25,140 nucleotides of DNA, from contig JBEILF010000021.1 in NCBI GenBank assembly GCA_040379385.1, positions 1 through 25,140 on the forward strand, read 5' to 3'. The position numbers were made by a program, and so were the translations under genes. The notes beneath the pieces are model-generated. The model searched no databases. It was given only the letters and a program-made list of their open reading frames with translations, and had not been told where the DNA came from. Position 1 is the stretch's first letter; each line of letters starts with the position of its first letter. This DNA comes from UKL13-2 sp040379385 (lineage in GTDB: Bacteria > Pseudomonadota > Gammaproteobacteria > Burkholderiales > Usitatibacteraceae). Shown piece by piece: positions 17,052-24,927 of the stretch.

Positions 17052-18047
17052 TTAATGAGCTGCCCCATTGGGCGGGGCAACAAGCTGCCCGATACGCACA
17101 ACTGTCAATCCCGGCTTGACGTGAATCAACGTTGGCATGATCAGCACACAGTTGTCATACGGTGCCAGTACCGGGTTGCCGCCGTCATGCGCGATTAAGT
17201 CGCCGCGCCGGGCGATGATATCCAAGCCCTTTGTGCCTTCACGGAAGCGGTAATCAGGGCTGTTGGCGATCAGTGCGTCGGTGACTCGGATTACCTTGGT
17301 GGCGGGTAACGGCGCGGCGTTGATTTGGCTCTTGGCCAAGCCTTCGTCAACACACTTGGTTGCCCGCAAAAAACGCCACGTCGATTGCCATGCGACATCC
17401 GCCGCTGCGGCTTCCCAGTGCTGCCCGCATTCCACCAACAATGCATTTTTCGCCGACGTTGGCTCGCCAAATCCGCCATAGTCACGCATACGTGTGCCAT
17501 TCGCATGCCCGTTATCGCTCACAATAAACTCCGGCAGGCCGACATCACGCGCGAAGGTAATTCCCTTGTCGAGCGCGCCGCAGATCATTACCGGATCGTG
17601 GGGATCATGCATTGAGTGAATATCCAACAGCAAATCGACGTCATCGATGATTGGTCGCATTAGCCGCGCGCGCGCCAATTCAACCGAGCGGCGCGGCCCA
17701 TCAAGTGTCGCCGGTGTCCAGACACGATTAAAGTCTTCCTCAACGTAACGGTTGCCGTGAGGGTGCGTGGGCTCCCAAGCATGATATGCCTCGACATTGG
17801 CAAACGAGAGGGACAATTTGCCACGTTTGGGCCGCACATTCATCTTGAACAATCGATCAACAGTGATCGCGCCGCAGATTTCATTACCGTGTGTCACGGC
17901 ATTGACCATCACATGTGGCCCTGCCACACCGGAATCGAACGTGGTGATGTATTCAACACCGGTGTTTCCCGCTCGGTAAGCAGTGATGTCAGGCGGCGAG
18001 AGTTCGACGCGGTAGGGCGTCGCTCCCACGGCGACTTTAGTGGTCAT
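17052..18047 (-). CDS. Succinylglutamate desuccinylase/aspartoacylase (AstE/AspA) family
   Basis: This family of zinc-dependent M14-like hydrolases removes acyl groups from N-acylated amino acids (N-succinylglutamate, N-acetylaspartate) or related small molecules. The 331-residue product has zinc ligands His53 and Glu56 in THGNE, a third histidine at 144 in DIHSMH, the substrate-binding DFNR motif (105-108), and the likely catalytic Glu206 in LLVECGQHWE. A C-terminal beta-rich region with PVLAPYDNCVLIMP resembles the lid/linker domain of the family. The frame is open 63 codons further upstream, but that part only reads the histidine-tail repeats of the preceding gene out of frame. The ATG at 18047 overlaps the amidohydrolase stop by 11 bases, so the pair is translationally coupled. 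It is the last gene of the ABC-importer operon and converges on ntrX. Confidence 0.85.
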   Translation of the reverse strand: MTTKVAVGATPYRVELSPPDITAYRAGNTGVEYITTFDSGVAGPHVMVNAVTHGNEICGAITVDRLFKMNVRPKRGKLSLSFANVEAYHAWEPTHPHGNRYVEEDFNRVWTPATLDGPRRSVELARARLMRPIIDDVDLLLDIHSMHDPHDPVMICGALDKGITFARDVGLPEFIVSDNGHANGTRMRDYGGFGEPTSAKNALLVECGQHWEAAAADVAWQSTWRFLRATKCVDEGLAKSQINAAPLPATKVIRVTDALIANSPDYRFREGTKGLDIIARRGDLIAHDGGNPVLAPYDNCVLIMPTLIHVKPGLTVVRIGQLVAPPNGAAH

Positions 18048-19080
18048 GGTTGTGTCCGTCCACGTGTTTATGTCCGTTGCCGTGTGAGTGTCCGTGACCG
18101 CCGTGGTCATGGTGGGCGTGGTCATGGTGGGCGTGGTCATGCTGGGCGTGGTCATGCTGGGCGTGGTCATGTCCACAATCATGGTGGTGTCGATGCCCAG
18201 GCATATTGTCGTGCGCATAAGCCGCGATCTCTTCAATCAGTCGGGTAATGTCTTGCTGCAACTTGCCGAAGTTATCGTTTGGCTCACGCGTGTCTTCATT
18301 CATGTAGAGCCGTCGATTTATCTCAATTTGAAGTGAATGTTTATTTTTTTCCGGGTCTGAATAGGCCCGCACCAGTTCAACTCCCTTGTAAGGGTCATTG
18401 ATTTTTACGTTGTACCCCATTTCTTTGAGGACGACCGAGACAAACCTAGTGAACGCCGGCGAACAACTTGTGCCCTCGCGGTCCCCCAAAACAAAGTCGG
18501 CGCGGGCAATGCCCGGCCCTTCTTCAGAAATCACCGAAGAAGTAGCCGGCATCGAATGGCAATTCACATGCCAAACCGCGCCGTAGTGTTTGTGGGCGCT
18601 GTTGATCGCGTCACGTACCACTTTATGATACGGTGCATAACACTTGGCGATGCGCGCTTGGACCTCCGCAACGCTTAGTTTGCGGGCATAAATTGCCTCG
18701 CCGGTATCGAGCAGCCGCCACACAAGCCCAATTCCCTTCTCCGTTTTTCTCGACAAATTGATGGGCCCCGGCCAAGTCGCATCGAGCAGCGCGGCATCGA
18801 TATCAAGCAAAGAGCGATTGGCGTCGATATAACTGCGTGGAAAATTCGCCGCAATCAAGGTCGCACCGAGATCGGGTGCAGCAGCAAACAGTGCATCGAC
18901 GTGAGTGTCTTCGGCGCGACGCAACACTAATGGATCGACGATGTGGCCAAAATCCGCCGGGTACCGGGTGCCACTATGCGGTGAATCAAACACCACGGGG
19001 ACATCATGATCATGCGTGGTACGCGGTGCCGTCAGCACGTAAGCAGCATTTGCAAAATGTGGTTGAATCACAGTAGACAT
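18037..19080 (-). CDS. N-formylglutamate amidohydrolase family protein with His-rich tail
   Basis: The FGase (HutG-type) family hydrolyses N-formyl-L-glutamate to formate and glutamate using a divalent metal. From the ATG at 19080 the product has 347 residues. Family motifs include FDSPHSGTRYP near 30-40, DTHVDALF, FPRSYIDANRSLLDID, WHVNCHSMP and NDPYKGVELV, followed by IEINRRLYM. The last 58 residues, outside the enzyme fold, hold 25 histidines with Asp, Gly and Ala, encoded partly by 15-bp tandem repeats. Such tails bind Zn, Ni or Cu in other proteins. An upstream in-frame ATG (19194) lies inside the preceding ATPase gene and is unlikely. The start at 19080 comes one base after the ATPase stop. 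It overlaps the AstE-like gene by 11 bases. No other hut gene is present, so a histidine-degradation role is not supported. Confidence 0.87.
   Translation of the reverse strand: MSTVIQPHFANAAYVLTAPRTTHDHDVPVVFDSPHSGTRYPADFGHIVDPLVLRRAEDTHVDALFAAAPDLGATLIAANFPRSYIDANRSLLDIDAALLDATWPGPINLSRKTEKGIGLVWRLLDTGEAIYARKLSVAEVQARIAKCYAPYHKVVRDAINSAHKHYGAVWHVNCHSMPATSSVISEEGPGIARADFVLGDREGTSCSPAFTRFVSVVLKEMGYNVKINDPYKGVELVRAYSDPEKNKHSLQIEINRRLYMNEDTREPNDNFGKLQQDITRLIEEIAAYAHDNMPGHRHHHDCGHDHAQHDHAQHDHAHHDHAHHDHGGHGHSHGNGHKHVDGHNHDH
18103..18170 (-). repeat. 15-bp tandem repeats coding the His-rich tail
   Basis: On the plus strand GTGGTCATGGTGGGC occurs at 18103-18117 and 18118-18132, and GTGGTCATGCTGGGC at 18133-18147 and 18148-18162, followed by a partial unit to 18170. 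Read on the minus strand each unit encodes five residues of the pattern HDHAQ or HDHAH. Copies within each pair are identical, which points to recent slippage or unequal exchange. Because each unit is 15 bases, gain or loss of copies keeps the frame. Confidence 0.92.
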
Positions 19081-19081
19081 A

Positions 19082-20098
19082 TCAGTTACTCGATGGTGTG
19101 GAATGTAGGTGGCACGCAGCAAATCGTAGTGGTGCGATCTGCCGGAGTGCCGGTCGTTCGGTTTGGCAACGATTGCCAGTAACGCTGCTTGCATGTGGGC
19201 AGCGTGGATGGAAATGGCAGCCCTGCGGCGGATTGAGCGGCGATGGTATCTCGCCTGCTACGGCAACAAAGTCTTTCTTCCGAACTCGCAACGTTGGTAC
19301 TTCCTTTAGCAACGCTTGCGTGTACGGATGTTGTGGTGCTGCAAATAACTCTTCGGTTGGCCCTTCCTCAACCACACGACCGAGATACATCACCACCACA
19401 CGGTCTGAAACATGGTTCACCACGCCGAGGTCATGGCTAATGAATAGATATGTCAAGTCCAACTCTTCACGCAATTGAATAAACAAATTTAACACCTGCG
19501 CCTGAATGGAAACGTCAAGCGCCGCGACTGCTTCATCGCATACCAAGAACATCGGCTTGACGGCGAGGGCTCTTGCGATGCCGATGCGTGCCCGTTGTCC
19601 ACCTGAAAACTGATGTGGAAAACGATCAATCAGCGACGGATCAAGTCCTACCTTTGCCATCATTGCTGCAACGTAGTCACGTTGCGCCGCGGCGGTAACT
19701 AAACCATGCACCAACGGCGCTTCTCCGATAATTTGCTGGATGCGAAAGCGAGGGTTCAGCGAGGCGTATGGGTCTTGAAAAATCATCTGCGCCTCCAACT
19801 TCATGGCACGCACCCGTTCCGCACTCATATCTGCGACGAGTTCGCCTTGCCAACGTTTGGTTCCATCGCTTGGTTGGAGTAATCCGACAACGAGGCGACC
19901 CAGCGTCGATTTGCCACAACCTGACTCGCCCACCAAACCCACCACTTCGCCTTTATTGATGGTTAGGTTCACACTGTCCACCGCCTGCACTGTTTCGGCG
20001 ATACGATTGGCACCAAACACATTTGCCAATCGGCTCACAACATCAAGTGATTTGACGAATCGCTTGGAGACTTGTTGTAACTCGAGTAATTGCGTCAT
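19082..20098 (-). CDS. Peptide-type ABC importer ATPase (DppF/OppF-like)
   Basis: This is one of two ATPases that power the importer at the inner membrane. The 338-residue product has Walker A GLVGESGCGKST, signature FSGGQRARIGIA, Walker B FLVCDEAVAALD, and the H-loop SHDLG. The C-terminal oligopeptide-transporter extension has the typical cysteine cluster (GCHFHPRCPHAS). Walker B carries DEA where DEP is usual, a minor variation. The frame has an ATG at 20113, but the ATG at 20098 (MTQLLELQQVSKRF) matches the family start. It is separated from the DppD-like gene by 130 bases that hold a 58-bp palindrome, the only large gap in the operon. Its stop is one base before the amidohydrolase start. 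Confidence 0.9.
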   Translation of the reverse strand: MTQLLELQQVSKRFVKSLDVVSRLANVFGANRIAETVQAVDSVNLTINKGEVVGLVGESGCGKSTLGRLVVGLLQPSDGTKRWQGELVADMSAERVRAMKLEAQMIFQDPYASLNPRFRIQQIIGEAPLVHGLVTAAAQRDYVAAMMAKVGLDPSLIDRFPHQFSGGQRARIGIARALAVKPMFLVCDEAVAALDVSIQAQVLNLFIQLREELDLTYLFISHDLGVVNHVSDRVVVMYLGRVVEEGPTEELFAAPQHPYTQALLKEVPTLRVRKKDFVAVAGEIPSPLNPPQGCHFHPRCPHASSVTGNRCQTERPALRQIAPLRFAACHLHSTPSSN

Positions 20099-20136
20099 CA
20101 AGGGGCCCACCACCAGATTTTACCAACTCTTAAAAG

Positions 20137-20194
20137 CCTAATATCGGCGGGCATTTTCGAGCATTTATGCTCTAAAATGCCCGCCGATATTAGG
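20137..20194. repeat. 58-bp near-perfect palindrome inside the ABC operon
   Basis: The left arm (20137-20157, starting CCTAATATCGGCGGG) and the right arm (20174-20194, ending CCGATATTAGG) are perfect 21-base inverted repeats. Between them, after one mismatch on each side, lies a second inverted repeat GAGCAT-TT-ATGCTC. The RNA would form a single very stable hairpin of about 27 pairs with one internal mismatch and a 2-base loop. On the minus strand it is followed by CTTTTAAG, not a long uridine run. It could be an attenuator or mRNA-stability element that lowers expression of the downstream genes, or a small REP/MITE-like repeat. No target-site duplication is evident. Confidence 0.9.
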
Positions 20195-20228
20195 GTTTCT
20201 AGAAGCGCGCAAAAAAACATTAGTCGCG

Positions 20229-21239
20229 TCATGCCACCCTCGGGTAGTGCCTAGGATAGTGCCTGGGGTAGTGACAACGCACCGCGTGTGAGGTATCGGA
20301 TACAGCGCCTGCTACTGCCGACGTGGCTAGTGAAGGCATGTCATCACACAGCGCCTGCCGATAGTCGCAGCGATCCCGGAACGCACACCCCCCGCCAATC
20401 GCAAGCAGCGAAGGTGTCATGCCGCGAATCTGTTTAAGTGGCTGACCCCGCACATTTGACGACGGCACCGAACTCAGCAAACCATTTGTGTAGGGATGCA
20501 TCGGGCGATCCAGCACCTGCGCAACACTGCCGGTCTCAACGATCTTGCCCGCATACATCACCGCAATATCGTCAGCCAGACCTGCGACAACGGAAAGGTC
20601 ATGTGTAATCCAGATCAGTGCGGTGCCGGATTCGCGGCATAGTTTTTGCATTTCAAACAGGATCTGGCCTTGTATCGTCACATCGAGCGCAGTCGTAGGC
20701 TCATCTGCAATGATGAGGTCCGGCTTATTCAGAAGTGCAATGGCGATCGCAACCCGTTGGCGCATCCCGCCGGAAAACTGGTGAGGGTACGAACGCAAAC
20801 GCTCTTCTGGGGAGGGAATGCCGACACGAACCAGCGCTTCACGGCAGCGATCAAGCGCGGATTGCCTGCTCACCTTCTGGTGCGCGTCAATGGCCTCAAT
20901 CATCTGCGTGTCGATTCGTAACACGGGGTTGAGCGTCATCATCGGGTCTTGGAAAATCATCGCGATTCGAGCACCTCGAAGGGATCGCCACTCCGCATCA
21001 TCGTAAGCGGTGACATCAACACCGTTCAAACGGATTTGGCCATCCACCACACGCCCGGGCGTGTCGATCAAGCCCATCAATGAATAACCGGTCATTGATT
21101 TTCCCGAACCGGATTCACCAACCAGCCCCAAAACCTTGCCGCGTTCGATGGTAAACGACACGCCATCAACCGCCTTCACCACACCGGCTTTGGTGAAGAA
21201 ATGCGTTTGTAGATTGTTAACCTCGAGGACGACACTCAT
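20229..21239 (-). CDS. Peptide-type ABC importer ATPase (DppD/OppD-like)
   Basis: This is the second ATPase of the importer. The 336-residue product shows Walker A GLVGESGSGKSM, signature FSGGMRQRVAIA, Walker B LIIADEPTTALD, H-loop THDLS, and the C-terminal oligopeptide-transporter region with cysteines in GGGCAFRDRCDYRQALC. It ends in an odd tail of three HYPR units encoded by a 12-bp tandem repeat. The ATG at 21239 overlaps the stop of the upstream permease gene by four bases (ATGA), so the genes are translationally coupled. A 130-base gap with a large palindrome separates it from its DppF-like partner. Confidence 0.92.
   Translation of the reverse strand: MSVVLEVNNLQTHFFTKAGVVKAVDGVSFTIERGKVLGLVGESGSGKSMTGYSLMGLIDTPGRVVDGQIRLNGVDVTAYDDAEWRSLRGARIAMIFQDPMMTLNPVLRIDTQMIEAIDAHQKVSRQSALDRCREALVRVGIPSPEERLRSYPHQFSGGMRQRVAIAIALLNKPDLIIADEPTTALDVTIQGQILFEMQKLCRESGTALIWITHDLSVVAGLADDIAVMYAGKIVETGSVAQVLDRPMHPYTNGLLSSVPSSNVRGQPLKQIRGMTPSLLAIGGGCAFRDRCDYRQALCDDMPSLATSAVAGAVSDTSHAVRCHYPRHYPRHYPRVA
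20238..20273 (-). repeat. Three 12-bp tandem repeats encoding HYPR
   Basis: The plus strand reads CCTCGGGTAGTG, CCTAGGATAGTG, CCTGGGGTAGTG. On the minus strand each unit encodes His-Tyr-Pro-Arg at the extreme C-terminus of the DppD-like ATPase. The 12-base period preserves the frame. Confidence 0.88.
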
Positions 21240-22159
21240 TTTTTTAGTCTCGGGTTAAGTACGTCCCGCAGTTGATCCGCAACTAGGTTAATCGCCACGA
21301 TGGTTATCAGTAACGCCAACCCAGGGTAAAACGATATCCAATACTTACCGCTCATCAAATAGCTGAAGCCATTGGAGATCAACAATCCCAAGGACGGCTC
21401 GGTGATCGGCATACCGAGTCCGAGAAAAGACAGGGTTGCTTCGAGTGAAATAGCATGCGCTACTTGCACGGTGGCCACGACAATCAGGGGTGGCAGGCAA
21501 TTCGGCAACATATGGCGAAACACGATGCGTGGTTTCGATAACGCTAACACCTTCGCTGCCTCCACGTATTCCTTTTGCCGTTCGACGAGTGCCGCCGCTC
21601 GGACGGTTCGTGCGTAATACGCCCACTGCACTGCCACCAATGCAATGATGACCTTGTCCACCCCCTGGCCAAACACTGCCAGCAAAATCAGCGCAATCAA
21701 GATCGAGGGGAACGAGAGTTGTATATCCACAATACGCATGATGAGGGTATCAATCCAGCCACCGAAGTACGCCGCCACCATGCCAAATACTAAGCCCAAC
21801 CCGAGTGCAAACAACGTTGACATCACGCCAACACTTAGTGAGATGCGTAGTCCGTAAAAAATGCCGGACAACATATCACGGCCCTGATCGTCGGTGCCTA
21901 ACAGATAGGTCTTGCCACCCATAGATTGTTCGCCGGGTGCAAGTTTGCCGTCGAGTACATCGAGCTGCGCCAAGTCATAGGGATTTTGTGGCGCAAGCAG
22001 CGGCGCGGCAATGGCGATTACCATCACGATGATCAACACGGCGAGCCCCAACAGCGCCAGACGCGATTCAGCGAACTCTCGCCAGAAGCGGTCGAACGGT
22101 GTCTGAACATGTGGTGATGTCGGTGGTGATGCTTGTGAAGTTTCTTGTTGACCAGTCAT
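21236..22159 (-). CDS. Peptide-type ABC importer permease (DppC/OppC-like)
   Basis: This is an inner-membrane permease subunit of the importer. The 307-residue product has a Ser/Thr/Pro-rich cytoplasmic N-terminus, a first helix (LALLGLAVLIIVMVIAIAAP), a periplasmic segment with LLGTDDQGRD that is characteristic of DppC/OppC, then five more hydrophobic segments. The ATPase-coupling EAA loop appears as EAAKVLALSKPRIVFRHMLP. I chose the ATG at 22159, which shares one base with the stop of the upstream permease (TGATG); a TTG one codon earlier is less likely. The stop overlaps the DppD-like start by four bases. Confidence 0.92.
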   Translation of the reverse strand: MTGQQETSQASPPTSPHVQTPFDRFWREFAESRLALLGLAVLIIVMVIAIAAPLLAPQNPYDLAQLDVLDGKLAPGEQSMGGKTYLLGTDDQGRDMLSGIFYGLRISLSVGVMSTLFALGLGLVFGMVAAYFGGWIDTLIMRIVDIQLSFPSILIALILLAVFGQGVDKVIIALVAVQWAYYARTVRAAALVERQKEYVEAAKVLALSKPRIVFRHMLPNCLPPLIVVATVQVAHAISLEATLSFLGLGMPITEPSLGLLISNGFSYLMSGKYWISFYPGLALLITIVAINLVADQLRDVLNPRLKK

Positions 22160-23145
22160 CAATGTCCCCCGCCACTCGATTGGCCAAGCCGTACTCGCGG
22201 GTCCAGCATTGAATACACAAGATCGACCATGAAGTTGATCGCGATGAACAGTGTCACGATCACCATCAGATAGGCAACGATCACCGGTCGGTCGAGCTGA
22301 TTGATCGAGTCAATAAGCAGCTTTCCCGTGCCCGGCCAAGCAAAGATTGATTCCGTGACAATCGCAAACGCAATCACCGAGCCGAATTCAAGGCCGATCA
22401 CGGTCACAATCGGAATCATGATGTTCTTCAGGATATGCACACCAATCACCCGGCCTTGCGAGAGCCCTTTCGCTCTGGCGAACTTCACGTAGTCTTGCAG
22501 CACCGCCTCGCGTACTTGCGCGCGAGTGAGCCTGATTAATAGCGAGAGTTTGAACAACGCAAGGTTGAGCGCGGGCAACAGTAGGTGCGACAAACCATCC
22601 CACGACAAAAAACTCACTGGCACGCCAAACAACAAGGTTGTCTCGCCGCGACCGTTCGACGGCAGCCAGCCCAACTGCACGGCAAAAAACATGATCAGCA
22701 CCAAACCCACCCAGAACGTTGGCAGTGAAAAACCAACGATAGAAAATGCCATGATGCTGCGGCCGATAAGACTATCGGGTCGAAGACCAGCCACGAGCCC
22801 GAGCGGAATGCCGATTGCAACAGCGATTACCATCGCAAACAACGCCAGTTCGATGGTTGCGGGCATCTTCGAGAGAATCAACTCCAACGCCGGCACACCA
22901 AACACAAACGACCGCCCCAAGTCGCCGCTTACCGCACCCTTGAGGAATGTCCAATACTGCTCGTAAAGTGGCCGGTCTAATCCTAACGCTGCGGTCGCAC
23001 GCACACGCTCTACTTCATCCGCCTGCGGGTTGACCAACAAATCGATCGGATTGCCGATCGCAAACACGCCTAAAAAGACGATGCACGACATGGCAATCAG
23101 GACTAGAAGGGACTGGCCGAACCGACGGAGGAAGTAATTGAACAT
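22159..23145 (-). CDS. Peptide-type ABC importer permease (DppB/OppB-like)
   Basis: This is the partner permease. The 328-residue product starts MFNYFLRRFGQSLLVLIAMS, a typical DppB N-terminal helix. It continues with a periplasmic loop (RATAALGLDRPLYEQYW), four to five hydrophobic segments and the coupling loop VKFARAKGLSQGRVIGVHIL. It ends with FMVDLVYSMLDPRVRLG, the family's C-terminal signature. With the DppC-like protein it forms the translocation pore. It lies 54 bases after the binding-protein gene, where a small hairpin is present, and overlaps the DppC-like gene by one base. Confidence 0.93.
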   Translation of the reverse strand: MFNYFLRRFGQSLLVLIAMSCIVFLGVFAIGNPIDLLVNPQADEVERVRATAALGLDRPLYEQYWTFLKGAVSGDLGRSFVFGVPALELILSKMPATIELALFAMVIAVAIGIPLGLVAGLRPDSLIGRSIMAFSIVGFSLPTFWVGLVLIMFFAVQLGWLPSNGRGETTLLFGVPVSFLSWDGLSHLLLPALNLALFKLSLLIRLTRAQVREAVLQDYVKFARAKGLSQGRVIGVHILKNIMIPIVTVIGLEFGSVIAFAIVTESIFAWPGTGKLLIDSINQLDRPVIVAYLMVIVTLFIAINFMVDLVYSMLDPRVRLGQSSGGGH

Positions 23146-23163
23146 GGGTTAGCGTACTGCCCG

Positions 23164-23182
23164 ATCGGGTGCCACGCCCGAT
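23164..23182 (-). promoter_or_regulatory. Small hairpin between binding-protein and permease genes
   Basis: ATCGGG (23164-23169) and CCCGAT (23177-23182) form a 6-bp stem with a 7-base loop in the only gap between the first two operon genes. Hairpins at this junction often protect the binding-protein mRNA and lower permease output in ABC operons. No uridine run follows, so full termination is unlikely. Confidence 0.35.
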
Positions 23183-23199
23183 TGAATTCGCGGCACCAT

Positions 23200-24813
23200 C
23201 TATTTGGCGGGCTTTAGCCCCATTGCGAGTGTGTACTGGTCGGTTCGGGCGGCGTATCTGAGCCCTTTGGTCGTTGCCCACGTTGAAAACTCGTAGTGCA
23301 ACGGAATGAGCCCAACGTCGCCCATCACCATCTCGGCCGCCTTGATGATCATGGCTTCGCGCTTTTTCTCATCCATTGTCACCAGGGCATCCGACAACAC
23401 CTTGTCGAATTCTGCGTTTGAGTATCGACCGCGATTGGTGACACCCATGCCTTTGGCAGTATCGTGAGTGGCCAGTAACGAGCGCATGGCTGAGCCCTGC
23501 TCGCCTGACTCTGTACCCCAACCTAACAACATGAAGCCGAACTCCAATTTCGAGGCTCGCGTGAAATAGACAGAAGATGGCATCGTCTCGACCTTTATGT
23601 CAAGTCCGATACGCGTATACATTTGCGCCAGTGCTTGGGCGATATTTGCATCGTTGATGTAACGGTTATTCGGACCGTGGATGGTCATCTGAAAACCGTT
23701 CGGATATCCCGCTTCCGCCAGCAGCTTCTTGGCACCGTCAGGATCGAATTTTTGCGGCTTGAGCTTCTTGCTGGTACCGAAGAATATTTCTGGCAACAGC
23801 TGCCCAGCGGATTGCGCTTTGCCTTCCATCACGCGCGAAACGATAGCGTCACGATTAATCGCCATTGATAGCGCCTTACGAACCCGCAGATCGCGGAACG
23901 GATTCTTGTCGAGTGGCTTGCCGTCTTTAGCAGTGACAAATGGCGGTGATTTTTCGGTGCTTTGGTTGAGGTGTACGTAAATCACCCGATTAGAAATCTT
24001 GTCAACCAGACTGTATTTGGCGTCTTTTGAAAGTTTCACGATATCCGCAGTCGGCACCGTCTCAATCATTTGTACATCGCCAGACAGCAACGCAGCAACC
24101 CGCGCAGCTGGATTCGTGAGCATCTTGAATGTCACTACATCCCACGGCTCTTCCCCGCCCCAGTAGCCGTAGTTAGCCTTCAGGACTACACGTTGGTTGG
24201 GAATGTACTCCTGGAACTTGTAGGGGCCGGTGCCAATGGCGGCCTTGCCGGAGTTGTAATCTTCCGTGGTCGCCTTCTCCCCGACTTTCTTCGAGATGAT
24301 GCGGACCACCGCGAGATCAGACGGCAGCAGAACATTGGCGGAAGTCGTCTTGACAAGAACTGTGTGCGAATCGACAATTTTCACATCTGCAATGGAGCGC
24401 GTGAAGGTGGCAAATGAAGAGGGACTATTCGGCACGTTGGGCGCACGCTTGATGGTAAAGGCCACATCTTCGGCGGTAAACGGTGAGCCGTCATGAAACC
24501 GCACGTTTTTTCTAAGTTTGAACTCCCATGTCAGGTCGTCGAGTGCTTTCCAGGAAGTCGCCAAGCCGGGTACCAGCTTCTGATTTTCATCGATGTGTAC
24601 CAACGATTCAAACACGTGGCGCACCAGACTATTGTTGGGTCCTACGTTGTGATAGTGCGGGTCCATCGAAGTAATGGCGGCTTGCAGGCCAATCGACACT
24701 TCGCGGGCTTTAGTTTGTGCGACACTTGAGGTGATTGCCAAGATCGAAAAGCCTAGGCAAATGAAGGACATCAACCGCGTTTTTCTGACAGAACGAAGAT
24801 GCGCGAGAGTCAT
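23200..24813 (-). CDS. Periplasmic substrate-binding protein, SBP_bac_5 (peptide/opine) family
   Basis: This protein captures the substrate in the periplasm and hands it to the permeases. The 537-residue product fits the family (about 500-550). It begins with a basic n-region (RSVRKTR), a hydrophobic core (LMSFICLGFSILAITSSV) and a likely cleavage near residue 33. The mature part shows the family pattern: SMDPHYHNVGPNNSLVRHVF, ESLVHIDENQKLVPGLATSW, then WEFKLRKNVRFHDGSPFTAEDV. The C-terminus ends IPLHYEFSTWATTKGLRY. AGGA lies eight bases before the ATG at 24813. It is the first gene of the operon and is transcribed away from the TPR gene. The ligand is unknown; the two downstream deacylases suggest N-acylated amino acids or peptides. 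Confidence 0.92.
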   Translation of the reverse strand: MTLAHLRSVRKTRLMSFICLGFSILAITSSVAQTKAREVSIGLQAAITSMDPHYHNVGPNNSLVRHVFESLVHIDENQKLVPGLATSWKALDDLTWEFKLRKNVRFHDGSPFTAEDVAFTIKRAPNVPNSPSSFATFTRSIADVKIVDSHTVLVKTTSANVLLPSDLAVVRIISKKVGEKATTEDYNSGKAAIGTGPYKFQEYIPNQRVVLKANYGYWGGEEPWDVVTFKMLTNPAARVAALLSGDVQMIETVPTADIVKLSKDAKYSLVDKISNRVIYVHLNQSTEKSPPFVTAKDGKPLDKNPFRDLRVRKALSMAINRDAIVSRVMEGKAQSAGQLLPEIFFGTSKKLKPQKFDPDGAKKLLAEAGYPNGFQMTIHGPNNRYINDANIAQALAQMYTRIGLDIKVETMPSSVYFTRASKLEFGFMLLGWGTESGEQGSAMRSLLATHDTAKGMGVTNRGRYSNAEFDKVLSDALVTMDEKKREAMIIKAAEMVMGDVGLIPLHYEFSTWATTKGLRYAARTDQYTLAMGLKPAK

Positions 24814-24927
24814 GAAAGGTATCCTGTTTTTATCGACGATTGAGTACTAATTCCCGAGTCATAGATGATAGCTGAATTGGCTCACAATCTGCCTGCAACC
24901 AAACTACCAAGATCTGATCCATTGTCG

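Noticed and set aside
18103..18170. Regularly spaced repeats considered as a CRISPR array.
   Set aside because: Units are directly adjacent 15-mers with no spacers and code a His-rich tail.
18048..18236. N-terminal extension of the AstE-like gene with repeated MTTP units.
   Set aside because: It is the His-tail repeat of the preceding gene read in another frame. The enzyme's own conserved sequence begins at the ATG at 18047.
18037..19080. Annotation as the HutG step of histidine degradation.
   Set aside because: No other hut genes are present and the gene sits in a peptide-importer operon, so only the family name is justified.
23164..23182. Hairpin between binding-protein and permease genes considered as a terminator.
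   Set aside because: The stem is only 6 bp and no uridine run follows, so it was kept only as a possible mRNA-stability element.
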